This document shows, one piece after another, positions 43,461 through 55,072 of a DNA stretch of 64,000 nt. Made by a program: the position numbers and the translations under genes. Below the pieces are notes generated by a model that searched no databases, was not told where the DNA came from, and worked only from the letters and a program-made list of their open reading frames with translations. The stretch is from the NCBI GenBank assembly GCA_021399435.1, contig JAJTUP010000043.1:496001-560000 (forward strand), in the 5' to 3' direction. This DNA is from Diaporthe sp. PMI_573 (Eukaryota; Ascomycota; Sordariomycetes; Diaporthales; Diaporthaceae). How positions within the stretch are numbered: the stretch's first letter is position 1; the number at the start of each line of letters is the position of its first letter.

Positions 43461-44523
43461 GGGGCTACAGGTGCATAAATACTTTGTTGAAACAAAACGT
43501 AACCATTGCCCCAGTTTCAAACCCTCTCGAAGGAGGGCAACTGCCGTCGTCATTTCCGCCAGCAGCACCAAGCGCTGTGTGTGAGCTCCAGTCTTGTCAA
43601 CACTAAATCCTGAAGAAGGCTAGTCTCTTCCTGTTAGAGGTAAGATCGGAAAGGACGACAGGTCCGAGCTTGCTACTCCAGGTCTCATAGTTAGCTAGCA
43701 TATGCACCATGTCCCTTTGGGCTAGCGTAGTATATCAGTGGAAACTCGGAGTGGGTTATCGGCACCGTACCCCTCAGACTTAGTATCTCGGCAAGTCCAT
43801 ATTCGTGGGATGTGAAATGAGAACATTAAGACGCAAATTTCCTTCTTGGGCTTGGATATCCGCCTTATTTTCGCCTAGTGCCACCGTTACCCCGAACACT
43901 CCTGTTCTATTGGAGCCGAGGTAGGGGGATGCGGGGCTAAGGTGGGGCCGAAGTTCGCGAGCCGGTGGGGATCGAGGGCGGGGGGTGCGGGGTTTGCGGG
44001 GGAGCTGTGGGGCCTGGAGGAAGGAAGGAAAGCAGCCTTCGGAAGCAGCCTGGCCCTCAGGTGTCACCTAAGATGTGGAGCCGAAGATGGGAACCGTGCT
44101 CTATGAATACAAGTAAGTTCGTCCAATGTGTCGATAGGCTCTCCCTTTCTAGTCCCCCAAAACTTGATAGTCTGGGAAACCGATGCAACCTGGGCTTCCT
44201 AATTTTAGGCGCTCGCAGACGTTTGCTAGCACCAACGGACTGAATTGCGTTGCAGTCACTGTGGCGCAGCCAATAGAAGATATTTCCGGCATCTGAAATG
44301 ACCGTCTATTTCAAGGTTAGATGGCAAACCAGAGTAGTAATGCTGGCAAAGGCTCGACTGGCTTGGCGCACAGCCATTTCGGAAGAGGAACATGCCGTAG
44401 GTCGACACCAACTTCGGCAAAGGCACCATGAAGTTCCAGAGCGCGAAGACTGATTGTGGAAGAGTCACTGGCCGGTTCTATCGCCGGCCTCGATGCTTTC
44501 CGTCCAGCATCCCTATCTACGCC
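43461..44523. other. No gene I can support
   Basis: G-rich frames at 43930-44040 are low complexity. A minus-strand frame at 44256-44468 has hydrophobic residues resembling a transporter scrap, but too little to assign. Confidence 0.3.
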
Positions 44524-44551
44524 TTAGTGAGTCCACCAAGAGAAACAATCC

Positions 44552-44690
44552 TTGTGTACTAGACCACTACCACCTTGGTCGTGTTCATCATTGAGCATGT
44601 CCACGACCAAACCCACCCAGATGAACACTCCGGAGGCGTTTTCCAGCAGCCGAGCCTGGAGGTCTTCAGCTAGTGATGATGGTGATACAG
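44552..44690 (-). pseudogene. NACHT/NLR-type fragment
   Basis: The peptide LAEDLQARLLENASGVFIWVGLVVDMLNDEHDQG fits the conserved helix after the NACHT core of fungal NLR-like proteins, where a SxGVFxWVxLVV pattern is usual. Only about 45 residues remain, with no P-loop nearby. The call rests on that one pattern. Confidence 0.5.
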
Positions 44691-44698
44691 CCCGCGAC

Positions 44699-45088
44699 CT
44701 ATTTCGTGGTAGGCACGCCCTCCATGTTCCCAAGGTCCTCTCCCAGCATGCCATTCTCAATCTCAATCTTCGATGCATCTAGGAGCACATATAGCATGCG
44801 CGCCCAGGTGTCCCGGCGGTTGATCCACTGGTGCATCGTTCCTCGCTGGATCAGCACGTCTCCCTCCTTCATCACCCTCGTCTCTCCCGAGTCCAGCAGG
44901 CATTCCATCTCACCGATGATGAGGATGGCATAGTCGCAGCTGACTGTCCGGTGCATGGGAGACGACGCTTGCGGCGGATAGTCGACGTAGCGCAGGACGG
45001 AACCGCCTCGCTTCACGAGGGAGCCCTTTTGGCGATGCTCACGTCCTCCGCGCCCCGATAACAGGTCCCTACTGCACTTTAGAAACAT
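44699..45088 (-). pseudogene. Cupin-domain protein, N-terminus missing or short
   Basis: The frame shows a cupin fold order: GGSVLRYVDYPP, SPMHRTVSCDYAILIIGEME (first cupin motif with the metal-ligand His), a Gly-rich turn, then KEGDVLIQRGTMHQWINR (second motif, His ligand) and ARMLYVLLDAS. Small fungal cupins of this type have roles ranging from decarboxylase to binding protein, which cannot be separated here. The usual family start, about 40-60 residues earlier, is not present, because the frame begins just after the next gene. It may be a remnant, or a short gene starting at 45088. Confidence 0.65.
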
Positions 45089-45094
45089 AGGTCC

Positions 45095-45934
45095 TCACTC
45101 TCCCCTCACCCTCATCAGCTCGTCTAACTTCGCAATGCACCTTGGCAAATACTCGTTAACGCCATACGCATCAAGGTAGTCTCTCTCCTCAACCAAATCA
45201 CTCAACGCCACCATGATCCAGTCCTCCGTCTTCTCTCTCCGTTCCCGTCTGATCTGCCGCCTGTTCTTCTCCCACGCCAGCTTCTGGCGGTACATCTGCC
45301 CGCGCTGCTGCTTGTTCGGCCTCCCAGTCTTGAATACACCGACATCCGCATCCTTCAACGTCCACCGCTTCGGGACCTGGGGCAACTCAGCCGCCAGGCT
45401 GGCAGGTTTCTCCCGCGCCTCGATCAGCGGCAAAAGTGCCTCGTCCAGCAGCTTGAAAGTCGGGATGCTATTGTCGCATGGGGTGCCGCACATCTTACAG
45501 GTGGCGTCGAGGTCAGTGTGTGACGCATCAGCCATGCTGAGCAGCAGGTTGAAGGCCAGTGTGGTGTCCATGGCGACTAGCTTCTTGACGGCGCTCATGT
45601 GCTTGCGGGTGGAGGTGGCGTAGCTGGAGGTTGTGATGGCCGTGCTATTGCCGCTCATAGTCTTGACTTTCTTGTCCAGCTCGTCGACGCGCTTGTCGAG
45701 GACCTTGAGGGTGTCGATGTAGAGGTTCTTAGCGTCCTTATTGGTGCCTGCAGCGGTGGTCTTCTTGGGTGTGGCGGAATTAGCTGTCCTGGCCTGCTTT
45801 GTCCTGGACGCCTTCGCGGGACGAGGGGGCTGATCATTTTCTTTATCGGAGCCCTGAACTTCTCCGTCGTCTTCGGTGTTGCGCTTGCGCTTAGCCGAGC
45901 TGGATGGCTTGAGCCAGCTGTCTAGTGGGGCCAT
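45095..45934 (-). CDS. Hypothetical basic protein, 279 residues
   Basis: The start at 45934 (MAPLDSWLKPSSSAKRKR) is preferred over 45976, because it opens with the polar, Lys-rich segment that continues through a probable nuclear signal. Features are a Pro/Lys/Ala-rich N-terminus (1-80), a short coiled coil (LDKRVDELDKKVKTM, about 90-110) and a helical central domain with a Cys-x2-Cys-x3-Cys pattern (CKMCGTPCDN). A long basic C-terminal helix follows (MYRQKLAWEKNRRQIRRERREK). No catalytic motif is seen and I do not recognise the family. The frame is undamaged, unlike its neighbours on both sides. Confidence 0.65.
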   Translation of the reverse strand: MAPLDSWLKPSSSAKRKRNTEDDGEVQGSDKENDQPPRPAKASRTKQARTANSATPKKTTAAGTNKDAKNLYIDTLKVLDKRVDELDKKVKTMSGNSTAITTSSYATSTRKHMSAVKKLVAMDTTLAFNLLLSMADASHTDLDATCKMCGTPCDNSIPTFKLLDEALLPLIEAREKPASLAAELPQVPKRWTLKDADVGVFKTGRPNKQQRGQMYRQKLAWEKNRRQIRRERREKTEDWIMVALSDLVEERDYLDAYGVNEYLPRCIAKLDELMRVRGE

Positions 45935-45976
45935 GCTAGATGCTGTGTATGGTAGAACTAGTTCGGCAATGGTCAA

Positions 45977-47137
45977 GAAAGTAGAAGAGAGAAAAAGTCC
46001 AGTGGAAGAAGTTCAAAAGGTCGGAAGCGGCTAGGTACGCGTCAAGAATGCGTCGCGGCGCACGGATCATCTCGGATTCGGAGAATGAATCCACCGAGAA
46101 GCCCACTAACTACGGGTTCAGCCAAAGGCTGACTCTACATCAATTCTCAAGTTTTTCGAATAAGGAAGGGTTGGTGCAAAATTGGCAAAAGTTTCTGGTT
46201 GGTCCAAAATCTTGTGTTGACGGCCGCAACACATTCGGCAACTGGATGACGGCCCTCAAAAAGTGGCCCTTAGTTTTTACAGCTGGCAGCAACCCTGGTT
46301 TGTTGACGGGAGCGTGTCGCTTGACACGATCTCCATTTTGTTCGCAACGCTTCTTGATGTTTCGCAGAATTAAGTAATGAGTCCTAAGCCTGTCTCCTCA
46401 AAGGCTTCAGGATGACATAATTTCCATCGTCTGTGCCCGCTGTGGCGAGGAGAAGCCAGCGGGTGACTTTGTCAGCAAAGTGGATTGTCGTACTCAGAAC
46501 GATTCTCATGTCAGCTGTGTCTCCCCATTCCGTGAAACGTTGAGTACTAACTAACTGAAGTACTCCAGATCTAGAGGCGCGACCATGACATTGAGGAGTC
46601 TCGCTGTCCGTCCTTCGTCAGCTGAGAGACGTGCCCCAAAGAGAACCCACGGGGATGCCGGCCTTTCGCCTCCGAACGAGAGATCCGGAACCCAGCCCAA
46701 TTAACCTGAGCCAATGGGCATGCAAGGTGGGCCGCCTTTACCAAGGCTTCCGCAGCCAACATAATACGCAATTGTCCAATGATATGCTTATAAATAACCT
46801 AAAACACATCTTTTGGGCGGAAATCTGCAAAGGAGGTTAGAATAGGCGAAATTTAACACAAGGGGTCTGACTTATGGTGCATCCCAGGGGGAAATGCATC
46901 TAGCACTAATGCCGATGCTATGAGTTGAGTAAGTTTAGGAATGCGGGAATCGAATGCCTTAACAACTTTTTGCAGGTGGGACACAGCGGATTGTGGGACA
47001 GGGTTGGTAAGTCGCGAGGCCGTCACAAAATCCAGAAGGGGTAGATTATTACAGAAATATTGAAGTGATGTTTGAACAAGGAAAGACCTAAGTTGGTGGG
47101 CGAAATTCAATCCAAGCCTCATGCGGGTTTCATTCGA
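45977..47137. other. No gene I can support
   Basis: Frames at 46048-46377 and 46571-46771 have no motif. It may be part of a decayed transposon 5' end. Confidence 0.3.
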
Positions 47138-47545
47138 TTATTCTGATAGGCTCGAAATGGCCGATGATACTCTTGATCTTCGCATTAATTTTGAGACTTT
47201 TAAGTTGCCTCTTGGGTTTTTGGTTAACGTGTCTAAGACCTCTTCGAGGTATAGGTCCTCGTCGTTACAGAAGATGACGAGGATGTGACGGCTAAAACAA
47301 GACACTGTAAACGGTAACTGAGCCCAGCACTGGAGTATATCTGCTGTTCTCAAGGGCCCAAATCCTTTAACAAAGATGATAATCACATCGCTGAAAGGGG
47401 CAAGAACCTGCCAGTAAAGATCAAAGCAGAAATCAGCAACTTTTTCCTGGGTCGGTGATTGGGGTATCTTCCGCGATAAGGCAAGCCCACGATATGGCGA
47501 TGCTGGGTTGCCGTAATCAGCAGCAGGCGATGGAGCAATGCGAAG
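47138..47545 (-). pseudogene. Patatin-like protein N-terminal module, relic
   Basis: The segment FCFDLYWQVLAPFSDVIIIF...GPLRTADILQCWAQLPF...RHILVIFCNDEDLYLEEVLDTL resembles the region that precedes the RING and patatin domains in large fungal patatin-like proteins (FSDVxxxF, a Gly-rich turn, then a hydrophobic VLV strand). No RING or patatin core is present. It abuts the hAT fragment at about 47580. The assignment is from memory of the family layout and is moderate. Confidence 0.45.
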
Positions 47546-47589
47546 TTGGCAATTTATGATATGATAGTTGCTACTTTTCGTGATTATAA

Positions 47590-48980
47590 TCGTGTAGATC
47601 CTGCCACATTCCCTGCCTGTTCTCGCACCCCAGGAATATTGCCCAAGGTGCCCTTTGAATCCACCAACACGGCTCTTCGGAAGGTACTGGATGACGATCA
47701 AGAAGGCGCTTTTGGCATCGATGACTCTGATCATGACGGCTCGGATGCCGGAATCATGCTTGGGAGTCCTCTGGAGCCGCCGAAATTCACCTATCCGATC
47801 TCCGAGGCCATCGATACGGACGCTCTCGCCAAATTCCGGAAGATGGGCCCGATAGGAAAACTCCACAACGTTGGTGTCGCCATCAAAAGGAGCCCTAGGC
47901 TCAGAAGGACGTATCTTCATGCGCAGGTTGGCCAACCGGCCTAGCCTTTGCTACCGGAGCCGCTGGCTAACTTTGTTCAGGTCAAAATCAACAGAATGAA
48001 TAACGAGCCGAACCCCGAGCGAACTCATGAATGGGTGCAGAACGTAGAGACTCGATGGTCCTCGGACAGGGATATGATTAGCCATGCGCTATCTCATCGA
48101 GAAGCCATCAATCAGTTTATCGCCGACGTTGAAGTTGATTGGGAAGAGAACGGTGCTAAGCCGAGGGAGCGGCCGTGCATCATCGATGACAAGCTGTCTG
48201 CTCAAGACTGGAAGCTCATCTCCGTCTACAATCTCATTCTCGAACCTTTTGCCATAGTCACCAGCCAGTTGCAAGGCATAGGTACTCTTGGTATACGGTC
48301 GACTTCAGGCGGGTTCTGGGAGTATTTCCCCGCCTTCGAGATGCTTCTTGATCACCTCGAAGAAGCTGAGGAAGGCACAGTTATTCGGATGGATGAGAAT
48401 CATGAGTATTGTGCTGTGGACATATTTAAGGACATGGACACCAAGACAAGAAGATGGTTGAAGGTCCATATAAAGCTAGCATGGAAGAGGCTGGATAAGT
48501 ACTATAACCTCCTTAACCAGCTTGCTTACGTCGCCGCAGTTGTCCTTCACCCCTGCAAGAAGTGGAAGGCCATGGAAGAACTCTGGGACGGTTGCCCAAT
48601 CCGCAAACAGGGCGGGTGGAAGAAACATTACAACACACTGTTGCGGAGCTTTTACGAAGTCCGTTACAAGGGTGTTGACTTCGGGGGTAAACGCAGCCAG
48701 GATGCCGATAAGGAGGCTGATGCCTGCCGCGACTACGTCAAGCGGAGGATGGATTTCAAGAGAGCACGTCGACAAGCTGATGCTGGCGGGGAGAGCACTA
48801 ACGGAACCCACAGAGGCCGTAAGGGTCGCCTGGGCCAGAACAATCTCTCTACTGCGGCCCAGGCAGTCAACGACGAATTGGCCATCTATTTAAGCGAAGC
48901 GGCTGTCGAATCTGCAGTGGTCGAGAAGGACCCTATTGGGTGGTGGCAACAGAATCTTCAGAAGTTTCCAACTATCCCGT
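47590..48980 (+). pseudogene. hAT transposase fragment (copy 5)
   Basis: It contains GPIGKLHNVGVAIKRSPRLRR, a TAG at 47942, then EWVQNVETRWSSDRDM, QDWKLISVYNLILEPF, WEYFPAFEMLLDHLEE, WKRLDKYYNLLNQLAYVAAV and the beginning of the C-terminal region (PIGWWQQNLQKFPTIP). The first two catalytic Asp motifs are missing upstream, and the hATC domain is cut at 48980, where the Gypsy sequence begins. Its coding part is otherwise clean over 340 codons, which suggests moderate age. Confidence 0.85.
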
Positions 48981-48984
48981 AAGA

Positions 48985-50678
48985 CAGTCGAGCTCCCTAC
49001 CGTCAAGGCGTGTGAACGAGAAGAGAGGACCATGGCTCTGATCCCTAAGGCAAGACTCTCGCCTACAGCCCAGCCTGCCGAGCAAGTGGAAACAGTTCCG
49101 GACCGCGAAGTGATTGCCGCGGCTGACCTTGCCGACCACGCCGATATCCCTCAGGGCGCAGACCTAGTCGACCTGGTCAAGCGAGAGAACCAATCGCAGG
49201 GACTCGGCCTGAAGGACAAACGTCTTTGGGTACCAGAAAAGACAGCCGACAGCCGTATCTATCTACAGACAGCCCTGATCCGAGAAGCACATGTCCCGAA
49301 GATCTTCGCGCACCCGGGCCAGAACAAGGTTATTAAGATGCTGGAGCGAGAATACTACTGGCCACAGCTAAAGCAATCGGTACGCAAGTATATCCGCAAC
49401 TGCCACGAGTGCCGGCGGAACAAGATCCCTCGAGACAAGACACCAGGGCTTCTTCACCCACTGCCAGTACCGGGAGAAGTCTGGGAACATGTTGTCGTTG
49501 ACGGCAAGACAATGCCCAAGGACCGATTTGGGTACGACTATGTATGGGGCTTTGTGTGCAAGCTAAGTAGACTCCTGGCCACACTTCCGGGGAAGAAGAC
49601 CGATACAGCGGAGACACTGGCCACGAGATACTATCGCTATTTGTACCGTTTCCTGGGATTGCCGACGATCTGGATCAGTGATAATGCCGGACCTTTTGTC
49701 TCAGCCTTTCTTGCCAAACTGAATGAGCTGACGGGAACAAAGCATCGGCACGGGAGCGCCTACCACCCCCAGACTCAAGGTGCGATCGAGCTCACAAACC
49801 AGGAGCTCGACCAGCGGCTACGGTTTTACATCGACAAGTATCAAGACGACTGGAGTGTGCACCTGCCAGCCCTTGATTTCGCGCACAACTCGTCGTGGCA
49901 CTCCGCAATCGATATGTCACCACTAAAGGTCATGCTAGGCAAGGACATACGGAACCCGTTGTCTTTAGACCCAAGCACAGCAGAGGCAACAGCAGGACCA
50001 GCCGAGAGGGCCCTTAAGCTGGTCAGACAGACCAAGGAGGTGCAGGAACTCGCCCGCCGTGCCGCCGCCAGCACGCAGGAGAAACAGAAGGCCCAGGCAA
50101 ACAAGAAGCGTCGCCCGGTGAACTTTAAGGTTCACGACAAGGTCTTCCTGCGAAAGAAGGGATTCTCAACACAGACTCCAACCACCCGCCTCGACTCGCA
50201 GTTTGTAGGTCCCTTTGAGATTCTAGACGAAAGAGGCCACAGTTACGTCCTCGACCTTCCAGCTTCGTATAAGATGCCCAACCTGTTCCACGCCGACCGG
50301 CTCAGGAAGGCCGACGACGACCCGTTGCCACAGCAGGTCCAGGTACCACCCCCACCGGAAGAAACCAATGGCGAACCAGAGTTCGAGGTCGAACAAATCA
50401 AACAGAGCCGACTCCACGGCCGCAACAGAGAACTGCAGTACCAGGTGGCCTGGCGAGGATGCGACCCTGACGACACTTGGTACCCTGCCGAGAACTTCAA
50501 GAACGCGGCAATAGCCCTAGAGACCTTCCATCGAGAACACCCAGAAGCGCCCGGTCCACCGCCACGACTGCAAAAATGGATTCGGTCTGCAGCAGCAGAC
50601 GAGGAAGACGACGACCACCCGGACGATAACAGGGCAGAAAAGACAGGCAAGCAGAGCAGGTCTAGACGGCATACATAA
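48985..50678 (+). pseudogene. Ty3/Gypsy integrase with chromodomain, 5'-truncated
   Basis: This is the open C-terminal end of a chromovirus Pol. It has the HHCC finger (HVPKIFAHPGQ...CHECRRNK), an integrase core with Asp (VVVDGK), Asp (SDNAGPF) and Glu (GAIELTNQ), a GPFEILDERGHSYVL-type linker, and a chromodomain near the end (QYQVAWRGCDPDDTWYPAENF). A polypurine tract and LTR start follow 50 bases after the stop. Gag, protease, reverse transcriptase and RNase H are missing. The whole piece is uninterrupted, so truncation and not mutation disabled it. The chromodomain normally guides insertion to heterochromatin. Confidence 0.93.
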
Positions 50679-50716
50679 CGTCACTAGCTACGCGAAACCG
50701 TCCCGGTGTCTGCGTT

Positions 50717-50935
50717 TTGGAGGGGGGTAGTGTGACGGCAGCCATGGTAGGCAAGCCACCTGGCCGTCACAAGGACCCTAACCCTTAGCCCCACAGTCGC
50801 GTCAAGACTTCGCGAAGCCAGAGACCGCCAGAGCTTCGCTCTCCCCTTTCTTTTCCTCTCCTCAGCTTAGAATATTCGTTGATAGCGCCAATAGACCCAG
50901 CTCCCATGCTGCATCTCGTACCGGCCGTGACACGT
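50717..50935 (+). repeat. Polypurine tract and putative 3' LTR of Gypsy element
   Basis: A purine run (GGAGGGGGG, about 50719-50727) is followed by TGTGACGG at 50731, the expected LTR start, and a palindromic GTGACGG...CCGTCAC pair. The right boundary is not certain, because no second LTR exists in the window to compare with; about 50935 is a guess from composition. Confidence 0.6.
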
Positions 50936-51677
50936 CTCAGCTTGAGCTGGTGGGCTACTATTCATGTTATACTCTCCTCTTTGGAGATCAGACGAGACTT
51001 CTGGCTGATGTGCGCAGCAGACTTTGTTACACGTGTAAAAAGTACTGTGGTAGCCTTGTATGCTGCGTACATTTCGTTGTCAGCACTGGGGGGACGATGC
51101 ATGAGGAAGACCTATCTAATTATGTGTTGCCCTGGCCGGCACAGATATTTCGAATTAATATGTTTAAATCAAGATTTTAGAGAGTAATATTCTGAAACTA
51201 ATTTCATTATATCTAAAACTAGTTTATGGACATATAGTCGGCAGATATTTATATGCCCTGCACTTACGTTGAAAATGCATGTGACTCTGGCGCTGATTCC
51301 GGGGGCGGCTACAACCTCCGCTATTGTGGAGCTCCGTTTCCATATAAATCAGAGCTTCGCAAGCTCACTTTCTATAGTCAGAAAACCAGTCAACTTGCTC
51401 TATTCGATGTGCCCTGCTCGGAATCGTGATAGAAATACTTGCCCAATTTAACTCTAAACGTACCATTTTTAAGGATAATCTCAAAACCGTTAGGCGTACT
51501 TTTGATTAATCCTGTGCAGCTTGGGGCCAACGCATGCTGTCGATCCGACCGAAATTCCAATATCTTAATTCTAATTTAGCCCGAGCGCAATGCCTTATAT
51601 AAAGATAAAGACAGTAGAATTGATTAAATAGGTCCTCGACGAATAAATCTTTACTATTTTTTACCCTCCCTTCTAAT
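50936..51677. other. AT-rich spacer, no gene recognised
   Basis: Short frames only. The last 90 bases match the 5' flank of the DUF3723 fragment at 31585. Confidence 0.4.
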
Positions 51678-53798
51678 GTGCACTCCTGTATCGGTCGCTC
51701 ATATTTCATTATGATGGACTTGGATTTGCTTTCTCTGGTCGGTGTAGTTAAAGCCCCCATTTCTTGTCTCGCCTTCCCAAAGTCTCTCAATGATGGTCGA
51801 TTACCCAAAGAGTACAATATCAGGCAAAAAGAACGCCTGTTTCGAAATATCGGTTGCCATCCGCACATATTACGCAACCAAATTCTGGCTGATATTGATC
51901 ACGCCACATATAAAAAGTTACAATCCGTGCTTGCAGGCAGCTTGAGGAGTGCAGATCCGCCAACTCTCCCAACCACTATTAAACTCCGTTGCAGGGGCGG
52001 GCGACAACGCGCTAAAGCAGCGGAGCGAGTGCTAGGGCCCGAGTTCCAATGGACAGTACGATTGTATTGTTGCCAAGTGCAAGAAGGTTATAGCAACTCT
52101 CATAACATTTGTTAATGACATAGCCGCTAACTTTATCTAATCACAGAACATAGCCGATTTCATTCGATTGTCCAGATTGTTGCGAATTCTTATTCATTTG
52201 AAGCGCCATATACAGCCGGTGAAGTTTATCGTCAGATCCAGCTGAACCCAGACGCAGCAGAAACAGATCGAAAGGGATGGCTAAGTCATATCAGCAAGTG
52301 CAAGGAAGACATTCTTACAAAGTTCTTGCGGAAAACTGAGATCGTGCAGGCATTAAACAGACTCCTCCGGTTTCCCGGTCTATGGGATGGTCTACAACTT
52401 GGCAACTTGCATAAGCATAGAGCCTTACATTGCGATGAAGAGATCATCCATTATCTCGCATGCGTTTATCAAACGTGGGATCTCATTACCTTAGGTGTCG
52501 ATGCTTTTGCTAACGCTGTCGATGTGGATACTGTTTGTAAACTGGAAAAACTCTTTCCAACTCATCGCGAGGACCTTGCCGCAATCCGGGACTTGTTTCG
52601 CTCAAACAAAGTCTTTACAGATATTACTGACAAAGGAGAACGCCGAAGTCTAGAGCAAAGCGTGTGCACATTAAAGCGGCGTATTTCAAGCATCGAGACA
52701 CTCCACAAGGATATGTTGTATTTTTCACCCGCAGTTAGGGCCATCTGGAAATTTGTCGCGCCAGATCGATCCCGACGCAGAAACCAGCCGACATTAAGGA
52801 ATGTGCTCAAAAGGCATTTCCAACCAAGCGACGGACATATTTACGACAATGGAGATGATTGTCACTATACAAATGATCATTTAGGCAAAGGCGCGTTTTA
52901 TATCGCGTACACGAGACTCCTCGTATTCGCACTGCAGAACTTCGCGGAGCTCAGCTACGAATCCCCGCTCTGTGGCAAGGACGGCCGTCGATTAGTAGGA
53001 CAAGTTCAACGCAGCGCTGTTCAGCGATTTCAACAAAGAGCATATGATCTCGGATTTCGAACCCTCAAGCTAGATGGACGAGATAAAGTTCAGGCAGATG
53101 CAGATCAAGCCGTCAAACACGACAATACTCAGCATGATATATTAAACTGCCCAGTGTGGAGGGCAGGTAAGCCTTATTTGAGCGGATACATAGCTCTGCA
53201 GTCTGAAGAGGTGGAGAACCAGATTGAACACCCTTCTATCCCAGCAGATACTCTGTCGCACATTTTGGTGATGGGTAATATTATTGGGCACTTTTTGAAA
53301 ATGTCGGAATCAGATCCAGCTGAAGAAGACTGCGCAAATTATGTCCAAGTTTCTAATCAACCCATCGAATATACATGGCGCAAAGAGGATATAAATACAG
53401 GACATCCTGTGGACATTGACGAAAGGTCAGAGAGTGATTATTCTACGATCTGTGTGTCAGAGACTGCGGATAGTGAAATATACAGTCAAACCCAACAAAA
53501 ACTCCTTAGTTTCAACGTTGATCAATCAGCTAAGCCTGCAGAGCTTGATCCACGTCTATCGTTCTTGCCGTTCCTAGATAAACGGCTGCGGCGACAGGGC
53601 GGCGTATTTAAACTGCCACCACCAGAGATCGAGAAAGCCCCGAGGGAAGACGGACATGATATTCAGTACAAGCCAACTGCAACGGACAGCCCTTTAGCAG
53701 TAAGTCCTTTGAAATTTCCCATCTTATCAACTATCGCTTACAATCACAGCCACCACCATTTCAGAGCGAAATGCGCCTATCTATTCCACCAAAAGTAG
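51678..53798 (+). CDS. DUF3723 family protein, 686 residues
   Basis: Exon 1 (51678-52086) and exon 2 (52147-53798) join across an intron with GTTATA, a GCTAAC branch-like site and CACAG, giving 686 codons. The first domain shows VVKAPISCLAFPKS, a GCHPHIL-type segment and a GRQRAKAAER turn, followed by FQWTVRLY. The second has the family hallmark FPGLWDGLQLGNLHK...CDEEIIHYLACVYQTWDLI. After it come a basic middle and a C-terminus with an acidic/Ser-rich linker. DUF3723 is a fungus-specific family of unknown biochemistry, and such genes recur as cargo of Starship elements. The frame is intact. A shortened duplicate of its 5' end lies at 31585. Confidence 0.88.
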
Positions 53799-54153
53799 TA
53801 ATACCGCCGATACGTAATATGCGGCCATCAAAGACTTGAGACCGATTTTGGTGTATCTCGGCTATTGGGCCGTGTTTGCAGGATGGCTTACTTATTCGTT
53901 TCAGCCCCAGGACCGCTGTTGCTTTAGAATAACGATTATCATGTTCGGCACGCTCGAATTGTCATCCTGGACAGTCGCAGTACTCTCCGCCCAAGAGCTG
54001 ACAGTCGTCCTTTCACAAAGTAGTTAGCATTTCAGCATATTGAATAGATGAGAGGGGATGCAAACTTCTAGTTAGAGTAACGTTTCTGGACAAGTCGAGC
54101 AAGATAACAGCAGTGTGCGAGTTGTTCCAATGCAAGAAGGCTGCCGAACGGTT
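53799..54153. other. Intergenic, no gene recognised
   Basis: One 63-codon frame without motif. It contains the 3' end of the DUF3723 gene. Confidence 0.35.
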
Positions 54154-55072
54154 TTATAGCGTTTTCAACTTGGCTTCCAGACACGGGTCGTACGGGTGAT
54201 TTGCACCGAGGCAGCCACCTGTAGCGTAGGAGACAGCCTGAGGGGTAGTGGTGAAGCTGCTAACTCTGATACCTCGGCTTCCCTTCCTTGTCATCGGCAC
54301 CAAAAGGTCGTGGTCGTATCTCACATCATCCTCCGTCGTCTCAAAGAGAGCCATTTTCGGAAAGACCTTCAGGGTCAAAAGTGCCACTCCTAGATACAAC
54401 TCGCAATAAGCCGAGCTCCACAAAATGTTAGCATACACCTGGGTCGAGTTTGTTAAGTCTGCTATTGAACTCACTTCATGCCCACACACTGTCGACTTCC
54501 CCTCGAGAAAGAAAGCAAGCAACGCTCCAGGTTTGTATATCTGTTGTCATCCTCATCCAGCCATCGTTCTGGCAAGAAGGCTTCTGAGTTTGGGAAGACC
54601 TCTTCGTTATGGTGCATAATCGCGGAAGACATGCCCACTGCGAACCCTCTCGGTATGATATACTCAACCTTGTTTGTATCTTTGGCATTTCCTCGATATA
54701 CCAAATCTCCGTACTGAGCAATCCTCGGTGTGCGTCCCGATATACCATATGAAAGCCGCAAACCTTCCATGATAACCCCCTTTAAGTATGGAATTTTCTC
54801 TAACTCAACCCAAGAAAGTTCTTGTCTTCAGAAAAAGCTCCCTTTAGCTCCCTGGTCAGCCGACTCAGGATACCGGGCTGAGAGAGTAGGTAGAATGTGA
54901 TAACAGAGAGTGACCAAGCCGTTGTTTCCGTACCAGCCATCAAGAGGGCCATGCCCTCTGCAGATAGGCGGTCGAGTTCCTTGTCAATGTCTGAGGGCGC
55001 TGAGCTGTCCGCAATATCTCTAAACGGTGTCGCGCAGCCACTAGGCGTGCCCGCCAGGGCTTGAGAAACCAT
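54154..55072 (-). pseudogene. Cytochrome P450, C-terminal half with frameshift
   Basis: Minus-strand blocks follow the P450 order. They are the I-helix LLMAGTETTAW (oxygen-activating Thr), the K-helix LEKIPYLKGVIMEGLRLSYG with ExxR-type residues altered to EGLR, the pre-heme FPNSEAFLPERW, the heme loop FSRGSRQCVGM with the axial Cys, then, after an intron of about 57 bases, the L-helix and a C-terminal ETTEDDV segment. Between I- and K-helix the frame shifts without a usable intron. The N-terminal half, including the membrane anchor, is missing: upstream sequence belongs to a different gene. It is not functional. Part of it is duplicated at 817-889. Confidence 0.88.

Noticed and set aside
43264..43606. 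Plus-strand frames over the sulfatase front
   Set aside because: Antisense to the recognisable sulfatase N-terminus.
45599..45925. 108-codon plus-strand Gly-rich frame
   Set aside because: Antisense shadow of the 279-residue gene.
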